From Aquabacterium sp. OR-4 (lineage in GTDB: Bacteria; Pseudomonadota; Gammaproteobacteria; Burkholderiales; Burkholderiaceae_C): a stretch of DNA of 64,000 nucleotides. The translations under genes and the position numbers were made by a program. Shown here in pieces: positions 17,459-28,481 of this stretch. How positions within the stretch are numbered: the stretch's first letter is position 1; each line of letters begins with the position of its first letter. The notes under the pieces were generated by a model that was not told the DNA's origin, ran no database searches, and worked only from the letters and a program-made list of their open reading frames with translations. The stretch lies in NCBI RefSeq assembly GCF_025290835.2, contig NZ_JAOCQD020000001.1, forward strand, positions 1,984,001-2,048,000, given 5' to 3'.

Positions 17459-20137
17459 ATGGACAAGCATTACCTCACCCCGCTGTTCTCGCCCGAATCC
17501 ATCGTGGTGTTTGCCGGCGATCCCGACCAGCCGGCACAGCAGACCGCCCACGCCCGTGCCCTGCTGGCTGAACTGCAAAGCCACGGCTTCAGCGGGCCGA
17601 TCACCTTTCTCGACATCTCGATGACCGGCACGCTGGCCGATCTGGCGCACTCGCGTGCCGATCTGGCGCTGATCGCGCTGCCGGCCGATCAGGTGGCCGC
17701 CGCGCTGGAGGTGACCGGCCGCATCCGCTGCCGCGCGGCCCTGGTGCTGGGCGCCGGCATGTCGGCCACGCAGTGCAGCGACCTGCTGGCCATTGCCAAG
17801 CGCCATGGCGTGCACCTGCTGGGGCCCAACAGCCTGGGCTTTCAGCGCCCGCACCTGAAGCTCAACGCCGCGGCGGCCGGGCCGCTGGCCACGCCGGGGC
17901 CGCTGGCGCTGGTGTCGCAGTCGGGCGCGCTCACCTCGTCGATCATCGACTGGGCCGGCCGCAACGGCGTGGGCTTCTCGGCCGTGGTGTCGCTGGGCCC
18001 GAACACCGCGGTCGACCTGCCGCAGGTGCTCGACTTTCTGGCCAACGACGCCAGCACGCAGAGCATCCTGGTCTACATGGAAGGCATCCGCCACGCGCGG
18101 CGCTTCATGAGCGCGCTGCGCGCCGCGGCCTTCGTCAAGCCGGTGGTGGTGATGAAGGCCGGGCGCAAGCCGGCCGGCTCGCATGCCGCGCTGACCCACT
18201 CGGCGGCCATCGTCGGCTCGGACGACGTGTTCGAGTCGGCGCTGCGGCGTGCCGGTGCGGTGCGGGTGCGGGTGTTCACGCAGCTGTTCTCGGCCGCCAA
18301 GTGCCTGGCCTCGCGCTACCGCCCGGTAGGCAAGCGCATGGCCATCATCACCAATGGCGGCGGCCCCGGCGTGCTGGCCGCCGACTGGGCCAACGAGATC
18401 GGCATCGAGGTGGCGGCCTTCAGCGACGCCACGCGCGTGGGTCTGGCGCCGCTGCTGCCCGACGGGGCCACGCTGCAGTCGCTGGTCGACCTGGGTGAAG
18501 ACGCCCGCCCCGAGCATTTCAAGGCCGCCGTGCAGGCCTGCGGCAAGGACCGCGGCATCGACGGCGTGCTGGTGATCCTGAGCCCCAAACCCGACAGCGA
18601 TGCGGCCGCGGTGGCACGGGCCATCGTCGAGGTGTTTCGCCCGGTGGCCAAGCCGGTCCTGGCCTGCTGGATGGGCGACGAGTCGGTGCGCGAGGCACGC
18701 GAGGTGCTCAACGCCGCCGCCATCCCCAACTTCCGCACCCCCGAGGCGGCGGTGGACGCCTTCGGCAACATCGCCAGCTTCTACCAGAACCAGCAGCTGC
18801 TGCAGCAGACGCCGCCGCCGCTGTCGGCGCTGAACCAGCCCGACACCGAAGGCGCGCGCCTGCTGATCGAGGGCGTGCTGGCCGAGCGCCGCAAGGTGCT
18901 CACCGAAATGGAAAGCAAGGCGTTGCTGGCCGCCTTCCACATCCCGGTCACGCGCACGATGCTGGCGCGCAGCGCCAACGAGGCCATGCTGATCGCCAGC
19001 CAGCTGGGCTACCCGGTGGCGCTGAAGATCGATTCGCCCGACATCAGCCACAAGAGCGATGTGCAGGGCGTGGCGCTGAACGTGAGCACCGCCACCCAGG
19101 TGCGCGACACCTACAACGACATGCTGGCCGCGGTGAAGCGTGCACTGCCCGCGGCCCGCATCAACGGCGTGACCATCCAGCCCATGGCCGCCAAGCGCCG
19201 TGGCCGCGAGATCTACATCGGCCTGACCACCGACGACCCCTTCGGCCCGGTGATCACCTTCGGCGCCGGCGGCACCATGATCGAGCTGATCGCCGACCGC
19301 GCGATGGAGCTGCCGCCGCTGAACCAGTTTCTGGCGCGGCGGCTGATCGAGCGCTCGCGCGTGGCGGCCATGCTGGGCGAGTGGCGCGGCCACCCGGCGG
19401 CCGATCTGGACGCCATCGAGCAGGTGCTGCTGCGGGTGTCGGAGATGGTCTGCCAGCTGCCGCAGCTGCGCGAGATGGACATCAACCCGATCATCGTCGA
19501 CGAGAGCGGTGCGGTGGCCGTGGATGCCCGCGTGGTGATCGACCATGCCCAGCCCAGCGTGGGCGAGTACACCCACCTGGCCATCCTGCCCTACCCCAGC
19601 GCCTACGAGCGCGAGTGGCCGATGAAGGGCGGCGGCCTGTACACCATCCGCCCGGTGCGGCCCGACGACGCCGACATGCTGCAGGCCTTTGTGCGCAGCC
19701 TGTCGGAAGAAAGCCGCTACTTCCGCTTTGCCAGCGCCATCCAGGAGCTGCCGGCGCGCATGCTGGCCCGCTACACGCTGATCGACTACGACCGCGAGAT
19801 GGCCCTGGTGGCCGTGCACCGCAGCCGCGAGGCCGGCGCAGACGGCGAGTTTGTCGAGCGCGAGCAGATCATCGGCGTGTCACGCTACATCACCAACCCC
19901 GACCAGACGAGTTGCGAGTTCTCGCTGGTGGTGAGCGACGCCTACAAGGGCCAGGGCCTGGGCTCGCGGCTGATGCTCAGCATCATGGACTTTGCCCGCG
20001 CCAAGGGCCTGGCCGAGATCGACGGCCTGGTGCTGGCCAACAACCCCAACATGCTGCGCCTGATGACCAGCCTGGGCTTTGCCACGCGCAGCTTCCCGGA
20101 AGACCCGGACTTCAAGCTGGTGAGCAAGGCGCTGTAG
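17459..20137 (+). CDS. Pat-type protein lysine acetyltransferase (acyl-CoA synthetase-like domains fused to GNAT)
   Basis: An 892-residue protein with the order CoA-binding/succinyl-CoA-ligase-like domain (about 1-290, LLGPNSLGFQRP, VSQSGALTSSIIDW), second ligase-like domain (about 290-460), ATP-grasp domain (about 480-710, SQLGYPVALKIDSPDISHKSD) and C-terminal GNAT domain (about 725-885, SRYITNPDQTSCEFSLVV, YKGQGLGSRLM). This is the architecture of Pat/PatZ enzymes, which acetylate and so inactivate acetyl-CoA synthetase and other proteins. The C-terminal acetyl-CoA-binding RGxGxG/A loop reads KGQGLG. The start ATG lies 100 bases after the DUF482 gene. An ADP-forming acetate-CoA ligase activity is the main alternative. 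Confidence 0.88.
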   Translation: MDKHYLTPLFSPESIVVFAGDPDQPAQQTAHARALLAELQSHGFSGPITFLDISMTGTLADLAHSRADLALIALPADQVAAALEVTGRIRCRAALVLGAGMSATQCSDLLAIAKRHGVHLLGPNSLGFQRPHLKLNAAAAGPLATPGPLALVSQSGALTSSIIDWAGRNGVGFSAVVSLGPNTAVDLPQVLDFLANDASTQSILVYMEGIRHARRFMSALRAAAFVKPVVVMKAGRKPAGSHAALTHSAAIVGSDDVFESALRRAGAVRVRVFTQLFSAAKCLASRYRPVGKRMAIITNGGGPGVLAADWANEIGIEVAAFSDATRVGLAPLLPDGATLQSLVDLGEDARPEHFKAAVQACGKDRGIDGVLVILSPKPDSDAAAVARAIVEVFRPVAKPVLACWMGDESVREAREVLNAAAIPNFRTPEAAVDAFGNIASFYQNQQLLQQTPPPLSALNQPDTEGARLLIEGVLAERRKVLTEMESKALLAAFHIPVTRTMLARSANEAMLIASQLGYPVALKIDSPDISHKSDVQGVALNVSTATQVRDTYNDMLAAVKRALPAARINGVTIQPMAAKRRGREIYIGLTTDDPFGPVITFGAGGTMIELIADRAMELPPLNQFLARRLIERSRVAAMLGEWRGHPAADLDAIEQVLLRVSEMVCQLPQLREMDINPIIVDESGAVAVDARVVIDHAQPSVGEYTHLAILPYPSAYEREWPMKGGGLYTIRPVRPDDADMLQAFVRSLSEESRYFRFASAIQELPARMLARYTLIDYDREMALVAVHRSREAGADGEFVEREQIIGVSRYITNPDQTSCEFSLVVSDAYKGQGLGSRLMLSIMDFARAKGLAEIDGLVLANNPNMLRLMTSLGFATRSFPEDPDFKLVSKAL

Positions 20138-20171
20138 CCCAGGCCCCAGCCCGGTGCGCTGCGCCAATGAC

Positions 20172-20193
20172 AACGGGCCCCGCAGGGCCCGTT
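20172..20193. terminator. Bidirectional terminator between pat-like gene and ppa
   Basis: A 9-bp stem (aacgggccc / gggcccgtt) with loop cgca lies between convergent genes. Its core is almost identical to the glnB terminator at 13968. Confidence 0.65.
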
Positions 20194-20241
20194 GATCCTT
20201 GTGCCTGGCCGCGCCGCAGCGCGGCACCGGGCAGGCCGTGC

Positions 20242-20781
20242 TTACTTCTTGCCTTCGACGGCCCAGCGCTTCATGCCTTCGGACACCTCGGCCTTGGCGG
20301 CGTCGGTGCCTTCCCAGCCCACCACCTTGACCCACTTGCCCACTTCGAGATCCTTGTAGTGCTCGAAGAAGTGCTGGATGGTCTTCAGGCGCAGCGGGTT
20401 CAGGTCTTCAGGCTTCTTCCACTGGCTGTAGACCGACAGGATCTTGTCGATGGGCACGGCCAGCAGCTTGTTGTCGCCGCCCGCCTCGTCGTCCATCTTC
20501 AGCATGCCCAGCGGACGGCAGGTGACCACCACGCCCGGGATCAGCGGCACCGGCGTGATCACCAGCACATCGACCGGATCGCCATCGTCGGCCAGCGTGT
20601 TGGGGATGTAGCCGTAGTTGCACGGGTAGTGCATCGAGGTGCTCATGAAACGATCGACGAACAGGGCGCCGGATTCATGGTCGACCTCGTACTTGATCGG
20701 GTCGCCGTTCATCGGGATCTCGATGATCACGTTGAACTCGTCGGGCGCCTTGGCGCCGGGGGTCACGTTGTGCAGGCTCAT
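20242..20781 (-). CDS. ppa: Soluble inorganic pyrophosphatase (family I)
   Basis: A 179-residue family I pyrophosphatase that hydrolyses cytoplasmic PPi. The metal-binding signature [10 protein letters not shown] is present (about 65-74), along with [23 protein letters not shown] and [13 protein letters not shown]. The C-terminal [12 protein letters not shown] stretch is also typical. It is transcribed divergently from a proton-pumping pyrophosphatase gene, with 256 bases between the two starts. Confidence 0.96.
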   Translation of the reverse strand: MSLHNVTPGAKAPDEFNVIIEIPMNGDPIKYEVDHESGALFVDRFMSTSMHYPCNYGYIPNTLADDGDPVDVLVITPVPLIPGVVVTCRPLGMLKMDDEAGGDNKLLAVPIDKILSVYSQWKKPEDLNPLRLKTIQHFFEHYKDLEVGKWVKVVGWEGTDAAKAEVSEGMKRWAVEGKK

Positions 20782-21037
20782 GGTGGTGCTCGTTGCGGCA
20801 GTGCCGGTGCGGTTTTCGGGGAAACCCCGATTCTACGGATGCCGCATGACCCCGCCCTGACGCCCGCACCACACACCCCGCAACACCCGCCTTGCGTTAC
20901 CGCAGGAAAACACGGGGTCGGATGGATGACGCTTCCCTTACATTGAATTGGCGACCGCTGCCATGGCCGGTTGAACCGGTGCCAAACAAATCCGCGGCGC
21001 AAATCACAGGGCCTGAATCAACGAGGAAGGAGAAACC

Positions 21038-23215
21038 TTGATTTCCACCATGCAGGCGCTCTACATCGCGCTCTTGTTCGGCGTCATCGCCGTGGCTTAT
21101 GGCTTCATCCAGCGGGGCTGGATCCTGAAACAGGACGCGGGCAACGCCCGCATGCAGGAAATCGCCGAGGCGATCCAGCAAGGTGCGGCCGCGTACCTTG
21201 CGCGGCAGTACCGCACCATCGGCATCGTGGGCCTGGTGCTCGCAGTGCTGATCGGCTGGTTCCTTGACGGCACCACGGCGGCCGGCTTCGTGCTCGGTGC
21301 AGTGCTGTCGGGCGCCTGCGGCTTCATCGGCATGAACGTGTCGGTCAAGGCCAATGTGCGCACCGCGCAGGCCGCCACCCGCGGCATCGGCCCGGCGCTG
21401 AATGTCGCGTTCAAGGGCGGCGCCATCACCGGCATGCTGGTGGTGGGCCTGGGCCTGCTGGGTGTGGGCGCCTTCTTCCTCTACATCACCGGCAACGGCA
21501 CGGCGGCCAACGACAAGAGCCTGTCCACCGTGCTCAAGCCGCTGCTGGGCCTGGCCTTCGGCTCGAGCCTGATCTCGATCTTTGCCCGCCTGGGTGGCGG
21601 CATCTTCACCAAGGGCGCCGACGTGGGCGCCGATCTGGTGGGCAAGGTCGAGGCCGGCATCCCCGAGGACGACCCGCGCAACCCGGCGGTGATTGCAGAC
21701 AATGTGGGCGACAACGTGGGCGACTGCGCCGGCATGGCCGCCGACCTGTTCGAGACCTATGCCGTGACCCTGATCGCCACCATGGCGCTCGGCGCGCTGA
21801 TGGTCACCGCGGCGCCGATGGCCGCGGTGGTCTACCCGCTGCTGCTGGGCGGTGTGTCGATCATCGCCAGCATCGTCGGCTGCAGCGTGGTGAAGGCCAG
21901 CCCCGGCATGAAGAACGTGATGCCGGCGCTCTACAAGGGCCTCATCGTCGCCGGCGTGCTGTCGTTCATCGCCTTCATCGGCGTCACCTACCTGGTGATG
22001 CCGCCCGACGCCCTGGGCGCCGGCACGCAGATGCGCATGATCGGCTCCTGCGCCGTGGGTCTACTGCTCACCGCCGGCCTGGTGTGGGTGACCGAGTACT
22101 ACACCGGCACCCAGTACAAGCCGGTGCAGCATGTGGCGCAGGCCAGCACCACCGGCCACGGCACCAACGTGATCGCCGGCCTGGGCGTGAGCATGAAGTC
22201 CACCGCCTGGCCGGTGATCATGGTCTGCATGGCCATCGTCGCGTCCTTCCAGCTGGCCGGCCTGTACGGCATCGCCATCGCCGCCACCGCCATGCTCAGC
22301 ATGGCCGGCATCGTGGTGGCGCTCGACGCCTACGGCCCGATCACCGACAACGCCGGCGGCATTGCCGAGATGGCCGAGCTGCCGGCCAGCGTGCGCGACA
22401 TCACCGACCCGCTGGACGCCGTGGGCAACACCACCAAGGCAGTCACCAAGGGCTATGCCATCGGCTCGGCCGGCCTGGCCGCCCTGGTGCTGTTTGCCGA
22501 CTACACCCATGCACTCGAGGCGCGCGGCATGCACGTGTCGTTCGACTTGAGCGACCACATGGTGATCATCGGCCTGTTCATCGGCGGCCTGATCCCCTAC
22601 CTGTTCGGCGCCATGGCGATGGAGGCGGTGGGCCGCGCCGCCGGCGCCGTGGTGGTGGAGGTGCGCAAGCAGTTCCAGGACGGACAGATCATGGCCGGCA
22701 AGCGCAAGCCCAACTACGGCGCGGCGGTCGACATGCTCACCACCGCCGCCATCAAGGAGATGGTGGTGCCCTCGCTGCTGCCGGTGGCAGTGCCCATCCT
22801 GGTGGGCATGCTGCTGGGCCCGGCCGCGCTGGGTGGCCTGCTGATGGGCACCATCGTCACCGGCCTGTTCGTGGCCATCTCGATGTGCACCGGCGGCGGC
22901 GCCTGGGACAACGCCAAGAAGCTGATCGAAGAAGGCTTCAAGGACGAAGCCGGCGTGCTGCACAAGAAGGGCGGCGATGCGCACAAGTCGGCCGTCACCG
23001 GCGACACCGTGGGCGATCCCTACAAGGACACCGCCGGACCGGCCGTCAACCCGCTGATCAAGATCATCAACATCGTGGCCCTGCTGATCGTGCCGCTGCT
23101 GCCGATGTCGGCCAGCACCAAGGCCGCCGACAACCACGCCACGGCACCCGCGGCCGTCACCGCACCGGCCGCGGCGTCTGCGGCGTCGGTGCCAGCCTCG
23201 GCGGCCTCGCAGTGA
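21038..23215 (+). CDS. hppA: Membrane-bound H+-translocating pyrophosphatase, K+-independent type
   Basis: A 725-residue integral membrane enzyme (about 16 hydrophobic segments) coupling PPi hydrolysis to proton export. The substrate-binding block [20 protein letters not shown] and [19 protein letters not shown] are intact, as is the C-terminal [19 protein letters not shown]. The motif around residue 467 reads [10 protein letters not shown]: Lys at this position is the mark of K+-independent H+-pumps, where K+-dependent ones have Ala. The TTG start is supported by a strong ribosome site (gaggaaggag) six bases upstream; the ATG at 21050 is too far from it. An Ala-rich tail of about 35 residues ends the protein. 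Confidence 0.94.
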   Translation: MISTMQALYIALLFGVIAVAYGFIQRGWILKQDAGNARMQEIAEAIQQGAAAYLARQYRTIGIVGLVLAVLIGWFLDGTTAAGFVLGAVLSGACGFIGMNVSVKANVRTAQAATRGIGPALNVAFKGGAITGMLVVGLGLLGVGAFFLYITGNGTAANDKSLSTVLKPLLGLAFGSSLISIFARLGGGIFTKGADVGADLVGKVEAGIPEDDPRNPAVIADNVGDNVGDCAGMAADLFETYAVTLIATMALGALMVTAAPMAAVVYPLLLGGVSIIASIVGCSVVKASPGMKNVMPALYKGLIVAGVLSFIAFIGVTYLVMPPDALGAGTQMRMIGSCAVGLLLTAGLVWVTEYYTGTQYKPVQHVAQASTTGHGTNVIAGLGVSMKSTAWPVIMVCMAIVASFQLAGLYGIAIAATAMLSMAGIVVALDAYGPITDNAGGIAEMAELPASVRDITDPLDAVGNTTKAVTKGYAIGSAGLAALVLFADYTHALEARGMHVSFDLSDHMVIIGLFIGGLIPYLFGAMAMEAVGRAAGAVVVEVRKQFQDGQIMAGKRKPNYGAAVDMLTTAAIKEMVVPSLLPVAVPILVGMLLGPAALGGLLMGTIVTGLFVAISMCTGGGAWDNAKKLIEEGFKDEAGVLHKKGGDAHKSAVTGDTVGDPYKDTAGPAVNPLIKIINIVALLIVPLLPMSASTKAADNHATAPAAVTAPAAASAASVPASAASQ

Positions 23216-23260
23216 GCGCCTGAGCACCGGCGCCATCGCGCATGGCGTGGTGCCCCAGCC

Positions 23261-23286
23261 AAGCCAGCCCCCGGGCTGGCTTTTTT
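23261..23286 (+). terminator. Terminator after hppA
   Basis: A 9-bp stem (agccagccc / gggctggct) followed by a T run on the plus strand. Confidence 0.85.
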
Positions 23287-23394
23287 CATGCCTCGTCCGG
23301 GCTGAGAGGATGTCCCCGAAATGAGAGGCTGGCACAGACCGGCGACAACACGGCGCAAAGCCCAAAGCCGCGCCACAGCCGCTGAAAAGCAAAA

Positions 23395-23421
23395 AGCCTG
23401 GTGTCTTGTGGACACCAGGCT
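23395..23421 (-). terminator. Terminator after tRNA-Pro
   Basis: On the minus strand an 11-bp stem (AGCCTGGTGTC / GACACCAGGCT) with a 5-nt loop is followed by TTTTGCTTTT, just downstream of the tRNA gene. Confidence 0.85.
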
Positions 23422-23432
23422 CTGCCGTTCTT

Positions 23433-23509
23433 TGGTCGGGGTGGCGGGATTCGAACTCGCGACCCCTTGCACCCCATGCAAGTGCGCTACCAGGCTGCGC
23501 TACACCCCG
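23433..23509 (-). tRNA. tRNA-Pro (GGG)
   Basis: A 77-base cloverleaf with encoded CCA. The acceptor CGGGGTG pairs with CACCCCG; the anticodon stem CTTGC/GCAAG encloses loop ATGGGGT, anticodon GGG; the T loop is TTCGAAT. It follows merR on the same strand, as in many proteobacteria. Confidence 0.97.
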
Positions 23510-23544
23510 ACGAAGCCTCGCATTATAGACAGAAAATCAGCCGT

Positions 23545-24018
23545 TCAGACGGCCAGCAACGCACGAATCGACATCAGCTCAGCGCGCAGCTGCGACGGCG
23601 CGAGTTCACGCACCTCGGGCAGCGGCATGGCCTCGTCGGCAAACGCATGCACATCGGCGCCGGCGGGCAGGCCGTCAACGCCCAGCACGGCGCCGTCGTC
23701 CGGGCCATCGATGTCGTCGAGGCTGGGCGGCAGACCGGTCACACCCACGGCACGCGCGGCCGCGGCCAGTTCGCCGAGCTGGTTGCGCGCGCCGCTTATC
23801 GTGAAACCCTGGTCGTAGAGCAGGTCGCGGATGCGGCGGATCAGCAGCACCTCGTGATGCTGGTAGTAGCGCCGGTTGCCGCGCCGCTTCATCGGCTTGA
23901 GCTGGGTGAACTCCTGCTCCCAGTAGCGCAGCACATATGGCTTGACGCCGCACAACTCACTGACCTCACCAATGGTGAAGTAGCGCTTGGCGGGAATCGC
24001 GGGGAGCGAATTCTCCAT
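23545..24018 (-). CDS. MerR-family transcriptional regulator
   Basis: A 157-residue protein with an N-terminal MerR winged helix (about residues 12-80: YFTIGEVSELCGVKPYVLRY, then RRGNRRYYQHHEVLLIRRI and LLYDQGFTISGARNQL). The C-terminal half is acidic, Pro/Gly/Asp-rich and has no metal-binding Cys cluster. This is the small MerR protein conserved directly after ihfA in proteobacteria; its ligand and targets are not known. The ATG at 24018 (MENSLPAIPAKR) is preferred over an in-frame TTG nine bases upstream. Confidence 0.9.
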   Translation of the reverse strand: MENSLPAIPAKRYFTIGEVSELCGVKPYVLRYWEQEFTQLKPMKRRGNRRYYQHHEVLLIRRIRDLLYDQGFTISGARNQLGELAAAARAVGVTGLPPSLDDIDGPDDGAVLGVDGLPAGADVHAFADEAMPLPEVRELAPSQLRAELMSIRALLAV

Positions 24019-24052
24019 ATGAATCAAGGCGGTGAGCGAGCGAGCTCAGACT

Positions 24053-24415
24053 CTACTCGAACTCTTCACCCAGCGGGGTGTCGCCTTGCACGATCGCCTT
24101 GAGCTTGTGGCTGGCATGGAACGTCACCACGTTGCGCGCCTTGATCGGGATCGCCTCGCCGGTGCGCGGATTGCGCCCCGGGCGCGGCGCCTTGCGCCGG
24201 ATGTTGAAGTTGCCAAAGCCGGAGAGCTTGACGTCGCTGCCGTCCACCAGGGTCTGGTGCACGATTTCGAAGAAGGCCTCGACCATGTCCTTCGATTCGC
24301 GCTTGTTCAGGCCCAGGCGCTCGAACAGCAGCTCGGCCAGTTCGGCCTTGGTCAGCGTGGGCGTCTCCAACGACGGCAGGATCACGCGGTCGGGCTTCGT
24401 GTCCTCGGTATTCAT
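24053..24415 (-). CDS. ihfA: Integration host factor alpha subunit
   Basis: A 120-residue DNA-bending protein that pairs with IHF-beta. The HU/IHF signature [20 protein letters not shown] forms the beta-arm that inserts Pro into the minor groove, and [21 protein letters not shown] is the N-terminal helical body. It carries about 20 extra N-terminal and 10 extra C-terminal residues compared with E. coli IhfA. It follows pheT, as in many proteobacteria. Confidence 0.95.
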   Translation of the reverse strand: MNTEDTKPDRVILPSLETPTLTKAELAELLFERLGLNKRESKDMVEAFFEIVHQTLVDGSDVKLSGFGNFNIRRKAPRPGRNPRTGEAIPIKARNVVTFHASHKLKAIVQGDTPLGEEFE

Positions 24416-24459
24416 ATGGTGTTGTCCTCGGTACGACAGGCGTGTTTTCTGATCGGGCT

Positions 24460-26886
24460 TCAGGCCCGCAGGCGGGCGCCCACGGCCTGGGTGGCGCGTT
24501 CCACCGCTGCGGCCACGGCGGCATCGATGCGCTCATCGGTCAGCGTGGCCTCGGCATCCAGCAGTTCGATGCGCACGGCCATGCTGCGCTCGCCGGCCGC
24601 GATGTCGGTCACCGGTTTGGCCGGGCGGTAGACGTCAAACAGCGTGACCGTCTGCACCAGGCCCGACGGATCGGCGCGCAAGGCGCCCAGCAGCGCGTCG
24701 TGGCTGGCCTGCTCGCCCACCACCAGGGCCAGGTCGCGCAGCGCCGCCTGATGCCGTGCAATCGGCTGGCCCACCGGCACCACACGCTGCTGCACGGCGT
24801 CCAGGCTCAGCTCGAACAGCAGCGGCGCCTGCGGCAGCTCGTAGGCCTGGCGCCACTTGGGATGCAGCTCGCCGATCACGCCGATGGCCTGGCCATCGAG
24901 CAGCACGCGCGCGCTGCGGCCCGGGTGCAGCGCCGGATGGCTCGCCGGCTCGAAGCGCACCGGGCCGGGCGCCAGCAAGGCCTCGACATCCCCCTTCAGA
25001 TCGAAGAAGTCGGCCGCACGCTCGGCCACGCCCCATTGGGTGATCTCGGCCGGCCCGTAGGCCAGGCCCGCCACATGCATCGGCTGGTGCACACCGGCCA
25101 CCGTGGTGTCGCTGTCGGCCACGCCGGCATCGCGCAGGGCCACACGACCCAGCTCGAACACGCGCACCCGCGGCGCCTTGCGCGCCAGGTTGTGGCGCAA
25201 TACCTGCACCAGGCTGCCGATCAGGCTGGAGCGCATCACCGCCAGCGGTGCGGCAATCGGGTTGAGCACGCGGATCGGGTCGGCATTGCCGGCCAGCTCA
25301 TGCTCCCAGCGCGCTTCCACGAAGCTGAAGTTGATCGTCTCCTGGTAGCCCAGCGCGGCCAGACTGTGGCGCACGGCATGGCGGCTGCGCTGCGCCTCGG
25401 TGCGCAGGTGCGCTGTCACCGGCGCCAGCGGCGGCGTGGCCGGCAGCGCGTTGTAGCCGATGACGCGGATCACCTCCTCGATCAGGTCTTCCTCGATCGC
25501 CAGGTCGAAGCGCCAGCTCGGCGGCGTGACCACCAGGCTGCCCGGCGCCTCGGAAAATTCGAGCCCCAGGCGGCGGAACACGTCGGCGCACTGCGCCTGC
25601 GTGACCGGCATGCCGATGACCTTGGCCGCGCGCTCGACGCGCAGCGTGACCGGGGCGCGCGCAGGCAGGCTCAGTGTCTGGTCGTCCATCGGGCCGGCAT
25701 CGCCGCCGCACACCTGCTGCACCAGGCGCGTGATGTGCTCGATGTGGGCCACCGTCTGCGCCGGATCGACACCCCGCTCGAAGCGGTGACCGGCATCGGT
25801 CGAGAAGTTGTAGCGGCGCGAGCGCCCCGCCACCGCCTGCGGCCACCAGAACGCGGCCTCGATGTAGATGTTCTTCGTCTCGTCGCTCACGGCAGTGGCG
25901 TCGCCACCCATGATGCCGGCCAGTGACTCGACCGCCTGCGCATCGGCAATCACGCCCACCGTCGTGTCCAGCGTCACGGTGTTGCCGTTCAGCAGCTTCA
26001 GCGTCTCGCCCTCGACACCCCAGCGCACCACCAGTTTCTGGTGGATTTTGTCGAGGTCAAAAATATGCGAGGGCCGGCCGTACTCGAACATCACGTAGTT
26101 CGAGATGTCGACCAGCGGGCTCACCGGCCGCTGGCCGCAGCGCGCCAGGCGCTCGATCATCCAGGCCGGCGTCTTGGCCTGGGTGTTGACGCCGCGCACG
26201 ATGCGGCCCGAGAAGCGGCCACACAGATCGGGCGCCTGCACCTGCACCGGCAGCACGTCGGCGTGGGCCACTGCCGCTGGCGCAAATTCGGGTGTGCGCA
26301 GCGGCGCGCCGGTGAGGGCCGCCAACTCGCGCGCGATGCCATACACCGACAGGCCGTGCGCCAGATTGGGCGTGAGCTTGAGCGTGAACACCGTGTCGTC
26401 GAGCTTCAGGTGGCCGCGGATGTCGGCGCCCAGCGGCGCATCGGCGGCCAGCTCCAGCAGGCCGCCGTGGTCGTCGCTCAGCTTGAGTTCACGCGCCGAG
26501 CACAGCATGCCGGCGCTTTCCACGCCGCGCAGCTTGCCCAGCTTGATGGCGAACGGCGCGCCGCCGTCCTCGGTGGGCGGCAGCTCGGCACCCACCAGCG
26601 CCAGTGGCACCTTGATGCCCACGCGGGCGTTCGGCGCGCCGCAGACGATCTGCAGCGGCCCGTCCTTGCTGTGCACACCGGCATCCACCCGGCACACGCG
26701 CAGGCGGTCGGCATTGGGGTGCTGATCGGCCTCGACGATCTCGGCCACCACCACGCCCGTGAACGGTGGCGCCACCGGGCGCATGTCTTCCACTTCCATG
26801 CCCGACATGGTGAGCAGCTCGGCCAGCTGCGCGGTATCGAGCGGGGGGTTGCAGAACTCGCGCAACCAGGATTCAGGAAACTGCAT
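24460..26886 (-). CDS. pheT: Phenylalanine-tRNA ligase beta subunit
   Basis: An 808-residue beta subunit of the (alpha-beta)2 phenylalanyl-tRNA synthetase. In order: an N-terminal OB-fold tRNA-binding domain (about 40-150, [20 protein letters not shown]), the B3/B4 editing domain (about 210-380, [20 protein letters not shown]), B5 (about 400-475), the catalytic-like core (about 480-700), and a C-terminal ferredoxin-like anticodon-binding domain (about 715-808, [10 protein letters not shown]). It starts 48 bases after the pheS stop. Confidence 0.97.
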   Translation of the reverse strand: MQFPESWLREFCNPPLDTAQLAELLTMSGMEVEDMRPVAPPFTGVVVAEIVEADQHPNADRLRVCRVDAGVHSKDGPLQIVCGAPNARVGIKVPLALVGAELPPTEDGGAPFAIKLGKLRGVESAGMLCSARELKLSDDHGGLLELAADAPLGADIRGHLKLDDTVFTLKLTPNLAHGLSVYGIARELAALTGAPLRTPEFAPAAVAHADVLPVQVQAPDLCGRFSGRIVRGVNTQAKTPAWMIERLARCGQRPVSPLVDISNYVMFEYGRPSHIFDLDKIHQKLVVRWGVEGETLKLLNGNTVTLDTTVGVIADAQAVESLAGIMGGDATAVSDETKNIYIEAAFWWPQAVAGRSRRYNFSTDAGHRFERGVDPAQTVAHIEHITRLVQQVCGGDAGPMDDQTLSLPARAPVTLRVERAAKVIGMPVTQAQCADVFRRLGLEFSEAPGSLVVTPPSWRFDLAIEEDLIEEVIRVIGYNALPATPPLAPVTAHLRTEAQRSRHAVRHSLAALGYQETINFSFVEARWEHELAGNADPIRVLNPIAAPLAVMRSSLIGSLVQVLRHNLARKAPRVRVFELGRVALRDAGVADSDTTVAGVHQPMHVAGLAYGPAEITQWGVAERAADFFDLKGDVEALLAPGPVRFEPASHPALHPGRSARVLLDGQAIGVIGELHPKWRQAYELPQAPLLFELSLDAVQQRVVPVGQPIARHQAALRDLALVVGEQASHDALLGALRADPSGLVQTVTLFDVYRPAKPVTDIAAGERSMAVRIELLDAEATLTDERIDAAVAAAVERATQAVGARLRA

Positions 26887-26934
26887 CGTGCAACTCGCGA
26901 AAATTCGTTCGGTTCAAGGCGACGGCGGGGCCGT

Positions 26935-27990
26935 TCAGCGGAACTGGCTCAGAAAGCGCAGGTCGCCGTCGTAGAACTGGCGCAGGTCGTTCACGCCGTA
27001 ACGCAGCATGGTCAGCCGGTCAGGGCCCAGACCGAAGGCGAAGCCGATCCACTGCTCGGCATCCAGGCCGAAGTTGCGCACCACGTTCGGATGCACCTGG
27101 CCGCAACCGCCCACCTCGAGCCACTTGCCCTTGAGCGGCCCGGACTCGAAGGCGATGTCGACCTCGGCCGAAGGCTCGGTGAACGGAAAGAACGACGGCC
27201 GAAAGCGCAGCACCAGGTCGTCGCTCTCGAAGAAGCGGCGGAAAAAGTCGGTCAACACCGACTTCAGATCCTTGAAGCTCACGTTGGCGCCGATCCACAG
27301 GCCTTCGCATTGGTGGAACATCGGCGAGTGCGTGGCGTCGCTGTCGACCCGGTAGGTGCGGCCCGGTGCGATGACGCGGATCTCGGGCATGGCCTGGCCG
27401 GCCGCCAGCTCGGCCGCGTACTTTGCGGCATGGGCCCGCGCATAGCGCACCTGCATCGGGCTGGTGTGCGGGCGCAGGTTGTACCAGCGGCCTTCAGCGT
27501 CCTTCATGTCGACGTAGAAGGTGTCCTGCATCGACCGCGCCGGATGGTTCTCCGGGTTGTTCAAGGCCGTGAAGCTCATCCAGTCGGTCTCGATTTCGGG
27601 GCCGTCGGCCACCTCGAAACCCATCGAGCCGAAGATGCCCTCCATGCGCTCGAGCGTGCGCGACACCGGGTGCAGACCGCCGGCGCCCCGCTGGCGGCCG
27701 GGCAGGGTCACATCCAGCGCCTCGGCTTTCAGCTGCGCCTCGAGTTCGGCATCGGCCAGCGCCTGGCGGCGTGCGGCCAGCGCCGCCTCGATGGCCTGCT
27801 TGGCCTGGTTGATCTCGGCGCCGCGGGTCTTCTTCTCTTCGTGCGGCAGCGCGGCCATGCCCTTGAGTAGCTCGGTCAGCTGGCCAGACTTGCCGAGGAA
27901 GCGGGCCTTGGCATCTTCCAGCGCAGCGGGCGCGGCCGCGGCGGCGAAATCGCGGCCGGCCTGCGCCACCAGTTCGTCGAGATCGTTCAT
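26935..27990 (-). CDS. pheS: Phenylalanine-tRNA ligase alpha subunit
   Basis: The 351-residue catalytic subunit of phenylalanyl-tRNA synthetase. The N-terminal coiled-coil (about 1-95) precedes the class II core: motif 1 region [18 protein letters not shown], motif 2 HQCEGLWIG and [13 protein letters not shown], and motif 3 [13 protein letters not shown]. It begins just after a strong terminator that closes the infC-rpmI-rplT unit, so a promoter of its own, or read-through, is needed. Confidence 0.97.
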   Translation of the reverse strand: MNDLDELVAQAGRDFAAAAAPAALEDAKARFLGKSGQLTELLKGMAALPHEEKKTRGAEINQAKQAIEAALAARRQALADAELEAQLKAEALDVTLPGRQRGAGGLHPVSRTLERMEGIFGSMGFEVADGPEIETDWMSFTALNNPENHPARSMQDTFYVDMKDAEGRWYNLRPHTSPMQVRYARAHAAKYAAELAAGQAMPEIRVIAPGRTYRVDSDATHSPMFHQCEGLWIGANVSFKDLKSVLTDFFRRFFESDDLVLRFRPSFFPFTEPSAEVDIAFESGPLKGKWLEVGGCGQVHPNVVRNFGLDAEQWIGFAFGLGPDRLTMLRYGVNDLRQFYDGDLRFLSQFR

Positions 27991-28012
27991 GGAGAAACTT
28001 CAGAAAACAAAA

Positions 28013-28037
28013 AAGGCCGTCGCTAGGTGACGGCCTT
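28013..28037 (-). terminator. Terminator between rplT and pheS
   Basis: On the minus strand a 9-bp stem (AAGGCCGTC / GACGGCCTT) with a 7-nt loop is followed by a run of T. A 20-codon frame just before it has no Phe codons, so this looks like a plain terminator and not a phe attenuator. Confidence 0.8.
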
Positions 28038-28095
28038 CGAAGCTGATGTCGGCGACGCCCCACACGCGAGCCGCGCACGGGGCATGCAACCGTGA

Positions 28096-28452
28096 TCAGG
28101 CGAGCTGGGCCTTCACCTTGGCAACGATGCTGCCAAAGGCAGCCGGGTCGTTGACAGCCATGTCGGCGAGAACCTTGCGGTCGATCTCGATCGACGCCTT
28201 TTTCAGGCCGGCCATGAACTTGCTGTAGGTGATGCCCAGACCACGCGCGGCGGCGTTGATACGGGCAATCCACAGACGGCGGAAGACGCGCTTGCGGGTG
28301 CGGCGGTCACGGTAGGCATATTGGCCCGCCTTCATCACCGCCTGCTTGGCGATGCGGAAGACGTTCTTGCGGCGACCACGGAAACCCTTGGCAAGAGCCA
28401 GGATCTTCTTGTGGCGGGCGCGTGCGGTTACACCACGTTTGACGCGAGGCAT
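28096..28452 (-). CDS. rplT: 50S ribosomal protein L20
   Basis: A 118-residue ribosomal protein with the basic N-terminal extension [20 protein letters not shown] and the [20 protein letters not shown] signature. It lies 29 bases after rpmI. L20 binds early 23S rRNA assembly intermediates and in other bacteria represses its own operon. Confidence 0.98.
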   Translation of the reverse strand: MPRVKRGVTARARHKKILALAKGFRGRRKNVFRIAKQAVMKAGQYAYRDRRTRKRVFRRLWIARINAAARGLGITYSKFMAGLKKASIEIDRKVLADMAVNDPAAFGSIVAKVKAQLA

Positions 28453-28481
28453 GAGTAGCTCCTTTTCAGTCCGTCAGAAGA

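Noticed and set aside
17255..19819. An 854-codon minus-strand frame opposite the Pat-type gene
   Set aside because: Antisense shadow with His/Arg/Gln bias; the plus-strand protein has clear ligase, ATP-grasp and GNAT motifs.
28026..28088. A 20-codon minus-strand frame before the pheS terminator, considered as a phe leader peptide
   Set aside because: It contains no Phe codon, so it cannot sense tRNA-Phe; the hairpin is better read as the terminator of infC-rpmI-rplT.
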